Source of the DNA: Candidatus Poribacteria bacterium
GTDB taxonomy: Bacteria > Poribacteria > WGA-4E > WGA-3G
DNA length: 64,000 nt
NCBI GenBank assembly: GCA_958295815.1
Contig: OY282374.1
Location: 3,070,856-3,134,855, forward strand
Direction of reading: 5' to 3'
The notes under the pieces were generated by a model, which worked only from the letters and a program-made list of their open reading frames with translations, did no database searches and had not been told where the DNA came from. Made by a program: the position numbers and the translations under genes. The first letter of the stretch is position 1, and each line of letters begins with the position of its first letter. This document shows positions 43,000-51,976 of the stretch, piece after piece.

Positions 43000-44445
43000 T
43001 CAAAACCCATATTTCTTCCACTTTTCATTCACCAACGCAATCACATCGTCAGACATCCGAATCTCGTCGGGCCATTCGCGTTGGTAGCCTTCTTCGGGCC
43101 ATTTCGTTGTCGCGTCGATACCCATTTTCGATCCCGCACCCATAAGCGGTGCAGCGTGGTCCAGCACGTCAACCGGTCCTTCAACAATTGTCACATCCCG
43201 TTTCGGATCAACATTGCTTCCAACATAGAAAAGAACCTCTTCCACATTCTGGACATCGACCTCTTTATCAACAACGATGATAATCTTGCTAAACATCAAT
43301 TGTCCGAGTCCCCACAAACTGTGCATTATCTTTTTTGCCTGATAAGGATAGCGTTTATCAATAGAAAGTAGTGCGAAATTATGGAATACACCAAATAAAG
43401 GCAAATTCATATCCACCAGTTCGGGTAACTGCGTCTTGATTAAGGGCATAAAGATACGTTCGGTTGCCTTGCCCATGTAGCAATCCTCCATGGGAGGTTT
43501 GCCGACGATGATCGTCTGATAGATGGGATTCTTGCGATGCGTGATCGCTGTGATATGAAGCAGTGGGTATTCATCCGCCAACGAATAAAACCCTGTATGA
43601 TCTCCGAATGGTCCCTCTATGCACATTTCATCTGGTTCTATGTACCCTTCAATCACAATGTCTGCCTCCGCAGGCACAAGCATGTCGATAGTCTTAGCTG
43701 GCACCATCTGGACATTTGATTTTCGGAGGAAACCCGCGAACAGAAGTTCATCAATACCAGAGGGAAGCGGTGCCGTGCCGATGTAAGACATCGTTGGATC
43801 TCCGCCGAGGGCAATCGCAACCGGCATCTGTTGTCCCGCCTGTTGGTACTCCCGATAATGCGCCGCACCATCGTGATGAATTTGCCAGTGCATCGCTAAC
43901 GTATGTGGGGTTATCTTCTGTAAACGATATGTGCCGACATTACGTTGACCTGTTTTCAGACTATGCGTAAAGACTTGTGGCAGGGTGATATACCTATCGG
44001 CATCAAGGGGCCAGCATTTAATGAGCGGCAAAATGTCTAAAGATGCCTCCTCACCCGTAAGCACGACATCCTGACATGCCCCACGTTTGACAGTCTTTGG
44101 TGGAAAGTTTGCCAATTGCGACACAAGGCGGAGGACTTTCACCTTATCAAGAAGCGAATCTGGGGCTTCCAGTTTAATCATCGCCTCAATTTCGGACGCA
44201 ATCTGTGAAAGGTTATCAACGCCGAGTGCCATCGCCATCCGCCGAAAAGAGCCGTAGGTATTAATCAGCAGTGGCATCTGACTGCCTTCAACATTTTCAA
44301 ATAGAAGGGCGGGACCGCCTGCCTTACTCACGCGATCGGTAATCTCACTAATTTCTAAATCGGGGGATACAGTCGTTTTAATGCGTTTGAGTTCGCCTGC
44401 CTTATTCAAGGCTTTTACAAACTCTTCAAGGCTCGCGTATGCCAT
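43000..44445 (-). CDS. ubiD: UbiD-family prenylated-FMN decarboxylase
   Basis: 481 residues, the usual UbiD length. Conserved features include GGPALLFENVEG, RNVGTYRLQ, HHDGAAHYREY, and EGPFGDHTGFYS with the Glu of the catalytic E-R-E set. Family members decarboxylate (or carboxylate) aromatic and alpha,beta-unsaturated acids using prFMN made by UbiX. Role in quinone synthesis is plausible but not proven; no ubiX is in the window. Confidence 0.92.
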   Translation of the reverse strand: MAYASLEEFVKALNKAGELKRIKTTVSPDLEISEITDRVSKAGGPALLFENVEGSQMPLLINTYGSFRRMAMALGVDNLSQIASEIEAMIKLEAPDSLLDKVKVLRLVSQLANFPPKTVKRGACQDVVLTGEEASLDILPLIKCWPLDADRYITLPQVFTHSLKTGQRNVGTYRLQKITPHTLAMHWQIHHDGAAHYREYQQAGQQMPVAIALGGDPTMSYIGTAPLPSGIDELLFAGFLRKSNVQMVPAKTIDMLVPAEADIVIEGYIEPDEMCIEGPFGDHTGFYSLADEYPLLHITAITHRKNPIYQTIIVGKPPMEDCYMGKATERIFMPLIKTQLPELVDMNLPLFGVFHNFALLSIDKRYPYQAKKIMHSLWGLGQLMFSKIIIVVDKEVDVQNVEEVLFYVGSNVDPKRDVTIVEGPVDVLDHAAPLMGAGSKMGIDATTKWPEEGYQREWPDEIRMSDDVIALVNEKWKKYGF

Positions 44446-44495
44446 ACCAGTCCTTTCTATTTCTTATAATATGAATTCAATAAATGGGCTATGTA

Positions 44496-44516
44496 CCGCA
44501 AACTGTCAGTTTGCGG
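44496..44516 (-). terminator. Hairpin between TPR and ubiD genes
   Basis: CCGCAAAC pairs perfectly with GTTTGCGG around a 5-nt loop, 18 bases after the TPR stop on the minus strand. No T run, so terminator strength is uncertain. Confidence 0.45.
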
Positions 44517-44533
44517 CGTTAGTCATGAAGCAT

Positions 44534-46357
44534 TCACTTCACACCCATCTTACCCAAAACCTGTTTTAACCCTTGTTGATAATTAGGATTTTCAGGATCA
44601 AGTTCCAACGCCCTTCGGATCGCTTTCTCTGCTTGCAAATAATCACCACGTCTGAAGTTAATGAGTGCGAGTGTATTGTAATAACTTGCCACGTTCGGAT
44701 CCAAGCGAATGGCTTCCTGAGCATAACCACGAGCCGCTTCTAAGTCAACACCGAGTTCGTCCATGTTTTCCTTCGCACTTAACCGCGCAAGGGCATTGTA
44801 CGCTTTCGGCAAGCCAGATGCCAAATAAGCTTCCTGCGCTGCATTGAAATCTGCGTTGCTTGCCTGAATCTCACCGATCAGATAGTAAGTCTCCTTCAAA
44901 AACGGTGGCTCTGCAGACGATTGTCCTGTCTGTTCCAAATCACCGGAAAGTTCAATCGCTTTTTCGAGTGCCGCTAACGCCGCCGTCATCAAATCTTCAG
45001 TGGATGGAGCATCTTTAGCCGCTTTTGCTTGACGCGCATAACACAAACCCAAGTTATGATATATCTCTGCATTGTCAGGTACAAGTGCGAGCGTCGCCTT
45101 ATATGCGTCAACTGCCTCTGCATAACGCTGCTGATTGAGCAAAATTATCCCAATTTTCAGATGGGCATCTAACAATTCAGGCTCCAACGCCACGGCGTGC
45201 CAATAATGTTCCAGCGCGAGTTCTGACTTGTTCTGCATGAAATACGCCAAGCCGAGTCCAGCGTGTGCCTTCGCGAAATCTGGCTGGAGTTCCAACGCCT
45301 GCTGCTGCGCAACAACTGCTTCTGGGTATCTCTCAAGCATCGTATAGGCGATACCTATGCCGTTATACGCAGGCACAAGTTTTGCGTCTATTCCCAGTGC
45401 TTTCTGGTATTCCCAGACGGCTTTCTCATAAAACCCGTTTTTAAGATAAAGCCTGCCGATATTGGAAAGAATCTGCGCTCGGTCTTTTGTATTCCATGTT
45501 CGTTGCAATGCCCCGCGCAACTCGTACAGTGGCGTTAGTGTCGCTTTCTGTTTCTCAAAAAGCGTCATCTGCTCGCGTGCCGCCACCCTATCTCCAGTAC
45601 GAAGATAGGCTTGCGCAAGATTGTAAAGCACTTCAACCACTGTCCGGTCGAGTTCATACGCAGCTTGATACGCTGCGATAGCATTAGACCACTGCTTTTC
45701 TTGGGCGTAGAGGAGTCCTAACTGATAGTGTGCAGCTGCGAATTCCGGTGCGATAGCGATTGCTTGTTGTTGGTGCCGCATTGCCGTAACGTTTTCGCCG
45801 CGTTTGCTGTAAACATTCCCAAGTTGATGGTGAATCATCTCGTCCGTCGGATCCAGTTTAACAGCAATTTTGTAAGCGTCGAGTGCCTCTGCATAACGGT
45901 GCGTATTCGCGTAAGCACTCCCCAAAGCCGCGTGGCTATATGCCCAATCAGGTCTATACACAATCGCGCGATGATACGCAGCTATAGCCTCTTCAAACTT
46001 TTCAAGTCCAGTATATGCCAGCCCCAAGCCGTAGTAAGCCTCCGCTGAAACACCTGAGTTAGAGGCAGTCTTCGTCTGTTTTGTAGCAGGATCTACTTCG
46101 ACAGTTTCTATCATCTGCCGATACGAATCAACTGATTCCGTGTAAGCCTCAATTTGGAGGTAAGTCTTCGCAAGTCGCAGTTGAATATCAATCTGAGAAC
46201 CATCGGCAGCAAGTTGTGCTTTATAGGTGCGAATCTGTTCCGTGATGTGCGTAGCACCTAATTCTTGGCAGGACCCGTCCGGCACATACCAGAAGGTAAG
46301 GTGGCACCCCACGAGTGCCACCACTGCAACTGTGTAATAGGAAAGTTTGGCTCCCAC
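44534..46357 (-). CDS. Putative TPR lipoprotein
   Basis: 607 residues. A short N-terminal hydrophobic segment ends in a lipobox-like VALVGC (Cys about 18), so it is probably a lipoprotein. About thirteen TPR repeats follow, for example AYYGLGLAYTGLEKFEEAIAA and NYQQGLKQVLGK near the end. A variable acidic/Ala linker separates repeats near residue 440. It is a scaffold, with no enzymatic motif. Two tagged exported genes lie upstream on the same strand. Confidence 0.85.
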   Translation of the reverse strand: MGAKLSYYTVAVVALVGCHLTFWYVPDGSCQELGATHITEQIRTYKAQLAADGSQIDIQLRLAKTYLQIEAYTESVDSYRQMIETVEVDPATKQTKTASNSGVSAEAYYGLGLAYTGLEKFEEAIAAYHRAIVYRPDWAYSHAALGSAYANTHRYAEALDAYKIAVKLDPTDEMIHHQLGNVYSKRGENVTAMRHQQQAIAIAPEFAAAHYQLGLLYAQEKQWSNAIAAYQAAYELDRTVVEVLYNLAQAYLRTGDRVAAREQMTLFEKQKATLTPLYELRGALQRTWNTKDRAQILSNIGRLYLKNGFYEKAVWEYQKALGIDAKLVPAYNGIGIAYTMLERYPEAVVAQQQALELQPDFAKAHAGLGLAYFMQNKSELALEHYWHAVALEPELLDAHLKIGIILLNQQRYAEAVDAYKATLALVPDNAEIYHNLGLCYARQAKAAKDAPSTEDLMTAALAALEKAIELSGDLEQTGQSSAEPPFLKETYYLIGEIQASNADFNAAQEAYLASGLPKAYNALARLSAKENMDELGVDLEAARGYAQEAIRLDPNVASYYNTLALINFRRGDYLQAEKAIRRALELDPENPNYQQGLKQVLGKMGVK

Positions 46358-46392
46358 TTGCTACCGACCCTATAGTAGGATGGGAATGCTAC

Positions 46393-47064
46393 CTAAAAGG
46401 CTTGTTTGATGCGTCCCCAAGTCGTAGTTAACTTATCCAGTGGCTCCACCGGGGTGAGACCACCCTCGATAGCGTCTCCAGAGACCTTGACATCATCAAA
46501 ACTCGCCGCAGTCTCCCAAGCCCAAACACCGGCTTGTCCAGCAGCGTAACCAGCACCGGTTTCATCTTTAAGTTCGCCTTGGTCTTCATCGTTAATCCAG
46601 AGTTTCATTGAACTGCCTTCCAGGACGATGCGCATGTCAAACCATTCACCGTTTGCGACAGTAATGTTAGCTCCTGCAAGTTCGCCGATCTTGTCCCGAG
46701 CGTCCCATGCCCCTGTTTTATGTCTCCAAAGTTCTGTTTTGTTATTCGGGACATTGAGATAGTAGACATAGTATTCCATTTCGCTTTGGGCACGAAAAAC
46801 AACACCCGCCCAATTTCCTTCATCGAGTCGAACCCTTGCCTCCACGGTGTAATCCTCCCATTCAGCCTCACCGATAAGAGAATGCTCGGCTCTACCGCCT
46901 TTAGCAAGTTTATAAGTGCCATCTTCGACACTCCAAGTCCCATTAGCCGGGGTCCAGTCGTCTGCATCCGATTCAAATGACCAAGATTGTTCGCCAGCAA
47001 AGGCGAAAGAGGCTACCAACACCAGAAAACAACAACTCACAACAGTCGAAAGCAAATATCTCAT
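46393..47064 (-). CDS. Exported 3-keto-disaccharide-hydrolase-like protein with C-terminal TTWG tag, copy 2
   Basis: 223 residues from the ATG at 47064, directly after AAGGAG; the signal peptide is MRYLLSTVVSCCFLVLVASF. The domain (about 25-205) resembles the DUF1080/3keto-disac_hyd concanavalin-A-like fold: DYTVEARVRLDEGNWAGVVF, EYYVYYLNVP, GEWFDMRIV, AGVWAWETAASFDDVKV. The C-terminal tag is PLDKLTTTWGRIKQAF. It is paralogous to the next gene (47134-47817), 69 bases apart. Confidence 0.85.
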   Translation of the reverse strand: MRYLLSTVVSCCFLVLVASFAFAGEQSWSFESDADDWTPANGTWSVEDGTYKLAKGGRAEHSLIGEAEWEDYTVEARVRLDEGNWAGVVFRAQSEMEYYVYYLNVPNNKTELWRHKTGAWDARDKIGELAGANITVANGEWFDMRIVLEGSSMKLWINDEDQGELKDETGAGYAAGQAGVWAWETAASFDDVKVSGDAIEGGLTPVEPLDKLTTTWGRIKQAF

Positions 47065-47133
47065 AATTTTACTCCTTTTAATCACATTTGATAGTCTGCC
47101 CAGACACATGCTTTGAAAACATCAAACGGATCT

Positions 47134-47817
47134 TTAGTAAACCCGTTTGAGACGTCCCCACGTCGTTGCCAGCTTCTGATTCGGGTCAACGGCAAGGGTA
47201 TCTATGACATTATCGCCCGTAATGGTAACATCGTCAAAACTCGCACCGGTCTCCCAACCCCACACGCCGATCATGCCAGTTTTATAGGTGCCGTCTTTCT
47301 GTTCGCCCTGAAGTTCGCCGTTGATATGCAGTCCGAAGGTATCGCCTTCAACGATAACTTTAACGTCATACCACTCTTCGTTTTCAATCTTCAGTTTTCC
47401 AGCTGCTCCGATATTACTGTTAAGCGCGATACGCGTATCCCATGCCCCTTTACTGTGCTTCCACAATTCAGACTTGTTGTTTGGAATGTTCATGTAGTAG
47501 ATGTAATACTCCATCTCACTCTGTGCTCGAAAAACTATACCTGCCCAATTACCTTCGTCCAACCGAATTTTCGCTTCAACGGTATAGTCATCCCATTCCT
47601 CTTCACCGACGAGAGAATGTTCGGCTTTCCCACCTTTGTCAAGTTGGTAGATACCACCCTTAATTTCCCAGTTTCCGTTTGCGACTTCCCAGTCATCGTG
47701 CTTTTCCTCAAAGTCCCACAGTTGGGTCCCTGCGAAGGTTGGTAGCGAAAGCACCATACCCAAGTACACAATGAAACCTAAAGCCGTTAGCTTTGAGAAT
47801 CTGATAGTCATTTCCAT
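47134..47817 (-). CDS. Exported 3-keto-disaccharide-hydrolase-like protein with C-terminal TTWG tag, copy 1
   Basis: 227 residues, start ATG at 47817 after GGAG. Signal peptide MEMTIRFSKLTALGFIVYLG. The domain matches copy 2 through DYTVEAKIRLDEGNWAGIVF, EYYIYYMNIPNNK and GVWGWETGASFDDVTI. The C-terminal tag is PNQKLATTWGRLKRVY, one of the cleanest forms. Catalytic residues of true 3-keto-disaccharide hydrolases cannot be checked from sequence alone, so binding is as likely as hydrolysis. Confidence 0.85.
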   Translation of the reverse strand: MEMTIRFSKLTALGFIVYLGMVLSLPTFAGTQLWDFEEKHDDWEVANGNWEIKGGIYQLDKGGKAEHSLVGEEEWDDYTVEAKIRLDEGNWAGIVFRAQSEMEYYIYYMNIPNNKSELWKHSKGAWDTRIALNSNIGAAGKLKIENEEWYDVKVIVEGDTFGLHINGELQGEQKDGTYKTGMIGVWGWETGASFDDVTITGDNVIDTLAVDPNQKLATTWGRLKRVY

Positions 47818-48238
47818 ACTTTTTCTCCATCTTTTATCAAGATAGTTTAAACATTTGTCAATACATCTCTCGCTATTACAACAATAGCAAAGGCACTATA
47901 AATTAGAATAACGTTAAAGCGTAAAAAAATCAATATTAACTTCAAGACATTTACGACTTCCGACCACCAACCACTAGCTGCCAGTAATCCTGTAAATCCT
48001 TGAATCCTGTAAATCCTGGTTCAGACCATCCGCCGATCATTCAATCTTCCATCTTTCCCACAAGCCACCGGACACCTCTGTAGGAGGGATCTCCGAATCC
48101 GGACATCTGACCTATAACTTATAACCAACAACTAATAACAATAACCTTGCTTTTCAACACAGAATCGCGTATGATAAATAGTGTTGAAACGCTTCATTTT
48201 TATTTCTCCAAAAACTACATAATCGAAAGGAAAATATT
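47818..48238. other. Intergenic region with four repeat types and the BMP promoter
   Basis: A divergent spacer. It holds heptamer-like sequence (47955-47983), the AATCCTG element in two tandem pieces (47984-48030), a GGGAT-CTCCGA-ATCC hairpin (48080-48104), a second heptamer array (48116-48146) and the plus-strand promoter (48147-48175). No gene is seen. Confidence 0.6.
48147..48175 (+). promoter_or_regulatory. sigma70-type promoter of the BMP-family binding-protein gene
   Basis: TTGCTT, 17-bp spacer, TATGAT. The -35 directly abuts a heptamer array. Confidence 0.5.
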
Positions 48239-49216
48239 TTGCACATAAGGATTCTCATCACACTTCTAATTGTGTGTTTTGGCACGATAGAAGCAGCCCC
48301 TGCAGCCCTAAAAGTAGGGCTCATCTATGATGTGACAGGGCGCGGAGACCTCTCATTTTGTGATGCTGCCTATGCAGGCGCGAAAAAAGCGAAGGACGAG
48401 TGGGGATTCAAGCTCACAGAGGTGACCCCAAGCCAAAGCACAGATAGTGAATTGACGCTCCGCAGACTCGCAAAACTCAAGTATGACCTTATCATCGGAG
48501 TCGGCTTTCTATTTCAAGAACCAATGAACCGCGTAGCAGCCGACTTTCCCAACGTCAAATTCGCACTTATCGACGCAATCATAGAACAACCCAATGTCGC
48601 CTCGCTCACCTACCGGGCACACGAAGGGACATTCTTGGCAGGTGTTATCGCCGCGTTGAAAACAGAGACAAAACAGATCGGCTTTGTCGGTGGAATGAAA
48701 GTACCGCTCGTTGAAGCCTTTGAAATCGGCTACCGCGCCGGTATTAAAGCAACCAACCCCGACATTGAATTCGTAGCAGACTATATTGGCGTTACACCCC
48801 AAGCATTCAACGATCCCACGAGAGGTAAAGAACTCGCATTGGCGCAATATAACCGCGGTGTAGACATTATCCTCGCCGCCGCCGGTGCCAGTGGTCTCGG
48901 AGTGCTTGAAGCCGCTAAATCCGAGCAGAAATCGATTATCTGGGTCGATTCTAATGGGAACAATCTCGCACCCGGTTTGGTTCTCACGAGCGTTATCAAA
49001 GGTGTAGAAATATCGGTCTATGAGACAATAAAGAGTGTTCAGGAAGACAATTTTTCTGGCGGTCTAAAAGATTACGGACTTAAAGAAGGTGGCGTTGAGT
49101 ACATCGTCGATGATGCCAACCGCTCACTGCTCCCAGATGAAATTTTGGAACAGGTTGAAGCATTTAAAGCGAAAATTATCGCGGGCGACATCGTCGTTCC
49201 ACATGAACGGCAGTAG
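48239..49216 (+). CDS. BMP-family ABC transporter substrate-binding protein
   Basis: 325 residues, TTG start after AAAGGA. A signal peptide (MHIRILITLLIVCFGTIEA) precedes a BMP/PnrA-like binding fold: LKVGLIYDVTGRGDLSFCDAA, DLIIGVGFLFQEP, FVGGMKVPLVEAFEIGYRAG. In the family the ligand is usually a nucleoside. The downstream ATPase begins two bases after the stop. Permease genes normally follow but are absent here. Confidence 0.9.
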   Translation: MHIRILITLLIVCFGTIEAAPAALKVGLIYDVTGRGDLSFCDAAYAGAKKAKDEWGFKLTEVTPSQSTDSELTLRRLAKLKYDLIIGVGFLFQEPMNRVAADFPNVKFALIDAIIEQPNVASLTYRAHEGTFLAGVIAALKTETKQIGFVGGMKVPLVEAFEIGYRAGIKATNPDIEFVADYIGVTPQAFNDPTRGKELALAQYNRGVDIILAAAGASGLGVLEAAKSEQKSIIWVDSNGNNLAPGLVLTSVIKGVEISVYETIKSVQEDNFSGGLKDYGLKEGGVEYIVDDANRSLLPDEILEQVEAFKAKIIAGDIVVPHERQ

Positions 49217-49218
49217 TC

Positions 49219-50772
49219 ATGAAACATCCACCGATTATTGAGATGCGCCGCATCAATAAACAGTTTGGAAAAGTACAAGCAAATGCCGATGTGGACTTTA
49301 CGCTCCAACGTGGAGAGATTCACGCCATCGTTGGCGAAAATGGTGCTGGAAAATCCACGCTGATGAAAATTCTCTACGGCTTGTATCGGCCGGATGCTGG
49401 TGAGATTTTTGTTGATGGACGTTCTGTAACAATCCCCTCTCCGCGACGTGCTATGCGACTCGGATTAGGGATGGTGCAACAACACTTCACCCTTATCCCA
49501 ATATTCACGGCACTTCAAAACATAGTCCTTGCCAAAGAGCCTCGCAAATTCGGCGCACTACTCGATTACCAGCAAGCGGAAGAGCAGATTAGGGCACTCG
49601 CAGCGCAGCTCGGTTTTGATGTGCCACTCAACACACCCGTTGAATCTCTACCGATTGGCACACAACAACATACCGAAATCCTGAAAGTCCTCTATCACGG
49701 TGCCGACATCCTAATCATGGATGAACCGACAGCAGTGCTTGCCCCACAAGAAATTGAAGGGCTTTTCAACTGCATGCGGAACCTCAGAAATGAGGGGAAA
49801 AGTCTTATTATTATCACGCACAAACTCGATGAAGTGATGGCGATAGCCGACACCGTCACGGTCATGCGGCGCGGGCAATCCGTTGCTACGTCTCCTATTG
49901 CTAACACCAACCCGACGACCTTGGCAGAGATGATGCTCGGTGAACCCGTTATACCAACTTCTGTGACACGGGATCGGATCGAAAGTCCAACACCGATGCT
50001 CCGTCTCGAAGCGGTCACGGTTTCTGCAGATTCAGATACCAAGAAAGGTTTTACACGATTCGTCAGTAGGCGTGCGCATAAAGCACATTCAGTGGATTCG
50101 CATGAGTCCAGCAAACCGCACCTCGATCAAATCGAACTTGAAGTGTTTCCCGGTGAGATCCTCGGGATAGCAGGGGTCGAAGGAAACGGACAGACAGAAT
50201 TGGTTGAAGTCCTGACCGGTTTACGGCAGATTCATAGTGGCAGCCTGATGTTAGACGGTGAACGAATCGCCCATATACCCGCCGATAGACACCGACACGG
50301 TATTAGCTTAAATGACCGAATTGATGATAACTTCATCATCGGCCACCATAAAAACAGCCGGTACTGCCGATACGGGATGCTTCAACGAAAATCAATCCAG
50401 CGGGCTGCGCTAAATGCATTGGATAAATACGACATTCGGATCGGGGATATTGCACATCCGATCAAAACGCTCTCCGGTGGAAATCAACAGAAGGTTGTCG
50501 TCGCACGAGAGTTAGAGGGGAGACCTGAACTTATCATTGCCGCGCATCCGACGCGAGGATTAGACATTCACGCAGCAAGATTTGTCCACTCACGACTCAT
50601 TAACGCACGCAACCGCGCTAAAGCCGTCCTGCTAGTCTCTTCTGAACTCGATGAACTGCTCCATCTCAGCGACAGGATCGCCGTCATGTACGATGGCAAA
50701 ATCGTCGGTATCGTGAAACCTACCGAGACAAACCAACAAGAATTAGGTGCCTTAATGCTCGGCTTAAAGTAG
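49219..50772 (+). CDS. Nucleoside/sugar-type ABC transporter ATP-binding protein (tandem ATPase)
   Basis: 517 residues with two ABC ATPase domains. Domain 1: Walker A GENGAGKST, BMP-system signature LPIGTQQHTEI and Walker B ILIMDEP. Domain 2: degenerate Walker A GVEGNGQTE, signature LSGGNQQKV and a degenerate Walker B (IAAHPTRGLD). This matches the NupA/YufO type. Two permeases should accompany it but the next 280 bases are repeats, then an unrelated gene. A low-complexity linker (about 265-300) is longer than usual. Confidence 0.93.
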   Translation: MKHPPIIEMRRINKQFGKVQANADVDFTLQRGEIHAIVGENGAGKSTLMKILYGLYRPDAGEIFVDGRSVTIPSPRRAMRLGLGMVQQHFTLIPIFTALQNIVLAKEPRKFGALLDYQQAEEQIRALAAQLGFDVPLNTPVESLPIGTQQHTEILKVLYHGADILIMDEPTAVLAPQEIEGLFNCMRNLRNEGKSLIIITHKLDEVMAIADTVTVMRRGQSVATSPIANTNPTTLAEMMLGEPVIPTSVTRDRIESPTPMLRLEAVTVSADSDTKKGFTRFVSRRAHKAHSVDSHESSKPHLDQIELEVFPGEILGIAGVEGNGQTELVEVLTGLRQIHSGSLMLDGERIAHIPADRHRHGISLNDRIDDNFIIGHHKNSRYCRYGMLQRKSIQRAALNALDKYDIRIGDIAHPIKTLSGGNQQKVVVARELEGRPELIIAAHPTRGLDIHAARFVHSRLINARNRAKAVLLVSSELDELLHLSDRIAVMYDGKIVGIVKPTETNQQELGALMLGLK

Positions 50773-50924
50773 TAGGCACACGCCGTGTGCTGTAGCAAGT
50801 TCTCGAAAGTAGTAGCACATTCCGTGTGCCGTAGCAAGTTCTCGAAAGTAGTAGGCACACGCCGTGTGCCGTAGCAAGTTCTCGAAAGTAGTAGGCACAC
50901 GCCGTGTGCCGTAAACAAGTTCCA
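50766..50924. repeat. Four tandem 39-40-base repeats with internal palindrome
   Basis: Units start at 50766, 50806, 50845 and 50885. Each holds GGCACACG-C-CGTGTGCC or a slight variant, able to form an 8-bp hairpin, followed by GTAGCAAGTTCTCG. The first unit contains the stop codon of the ABC ATPase gene. A GTAGGTTGGGTTGAGCG element and its inverted GCGAAACCCAAC partner follow at about 50931-51031. Confidence 0.85.
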
Positions 50925-51057
50925 TAACACGTAGGTTGGGTTGAGCGGTGATAGCCCAATACTTATCATCATCAAAAATTCTGAGAATCTATCTAATTAA
51001 TTTACTTTTTCAAAATCAGCGAAACCCAACATCTTTGTGCTCTCTTTAGGAGAAAAA

Positions 51058-51906
51058 ATGATAATTGACTCACATACACACGCATGGCCCCGATGGCCCT
51101 ATCAACCCCCAGTCCCAGATGATGAAAGCCGAGGCAAAGTTGAGCAGCTTCTCCATGAAATGGATCTCCACGATATCGAGAAAGCGGTGCTTATCTGCGC
51201 ACGCATCGACAGGAACCCAGACAATAACGACTACGTCGCAGCTTGTGTCAAACGTTACCCAGAGCGGTTAATCCAATTCGCCGATGTGGATTGTTCATGG
51301 ACAGACTCGTATCACACAGATGGCGCAGCCGAACGGCTCAGGACAGCCGCGGAGACCTACGCACTCAAAGGCTACACCCACTATCTCAGAGGCGATGACA
51401 ATGGGGATTGGTTCTTTTCCGAAGAGGGACAACGTTTCTTTCAAACAACAGCCGACCTCGGATTAATCGCCAGCATTGCCATGGGCAGTCATCAGCACGA
51501 GGCACTCCGAAAACTCGCTCTGCAGTTTCCAACTGTTCCAATTCTCTGCCATCACATGGGTGGCGCGCGGGCAGCTGAAGAACATCCGTATCCACAACTC
51601 AAGCAGGTGCTCGCCTCAGCAGACGTGCCGAATATTCACATCAAGATGTCCGGTTTCGCCTACGTCTCACAAGTCCCGTGGGATTATCCGCAATCAGATA
51701 CACACTGGATTGTCCGTGCCCTCTATGAACACTTCGGTCCCGATCGTCTCTGTTGGGGTTCCGACTATCCGGTCGTTCGCAACTTTATGACGTATCAGCA
51801 CGCGCTTGAGGCGTTCCGAACGCACTGTCCATTTATCCCAGAAGCAGACAAGGCAGAAATCTTGGGCGGAACACTCCAACGATTGCTATCGAACGCTGGG
51901 AAATAG
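51058..51906 (+). CDS. Amidohydrolase_2 family metal-dependent hydrolase
   Basis: 282 residues from the ATG at 51058 (AGGAG upstream); the longer frame to 51037 lacks a site. A TIM-barrel hydrolase with HxH in DSHTHAW (His6, His8), a metal/proton His in LCHHMGG near 165, and catalytic Asp in GSDYP near 235. Family members hydrolyse or decarboxylate lactones and aromatic acids; the substrate is not known. Confidence 0.88.
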   Translation: MIIDSHTHAWPRWPYQPPVPDDESRGKVEQLLHEMDLHDIEKAVLICARIDRNPDNNDYVAACVKRYPERLIQFADVDCSWTDSYHTDGAAERLRTAAETYALKGYTHYLRGDDNGDWFFSEEGQRFFQTTADLGLIASIAMGSHQHEALRKLALQFPTVPILCHHMGGARAAEEHPYPQLKQVLASADVPNIHIKMSGFAYVSQVPWDYPQSDTHWIVRALYEHFGPDRLCWGSDYPVVRNFMTYQHALEAFRTHCPFIPEADKAEILGGTLQRLLSNAGK

Positions 51907-51976
51907 TCCTGCCTCAAGTCCATAACCCAAGGTAGTAGGATTTCCTAACCGCACAAGTCATAAGGAAAATATAACA

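Noticed and set aside
46605..47000. 131-codon minus frame inside the tagged hydrolase-like gene
   Set aside because: A shadow frame of the gene at 46393-47064, which has a signal peptide and conserved domain.
50766..50924. CRISPR array
   Set aside because: Whole 40-base units repeat with no distinct spacers, and no cas genes are present; these are tandem repeats.
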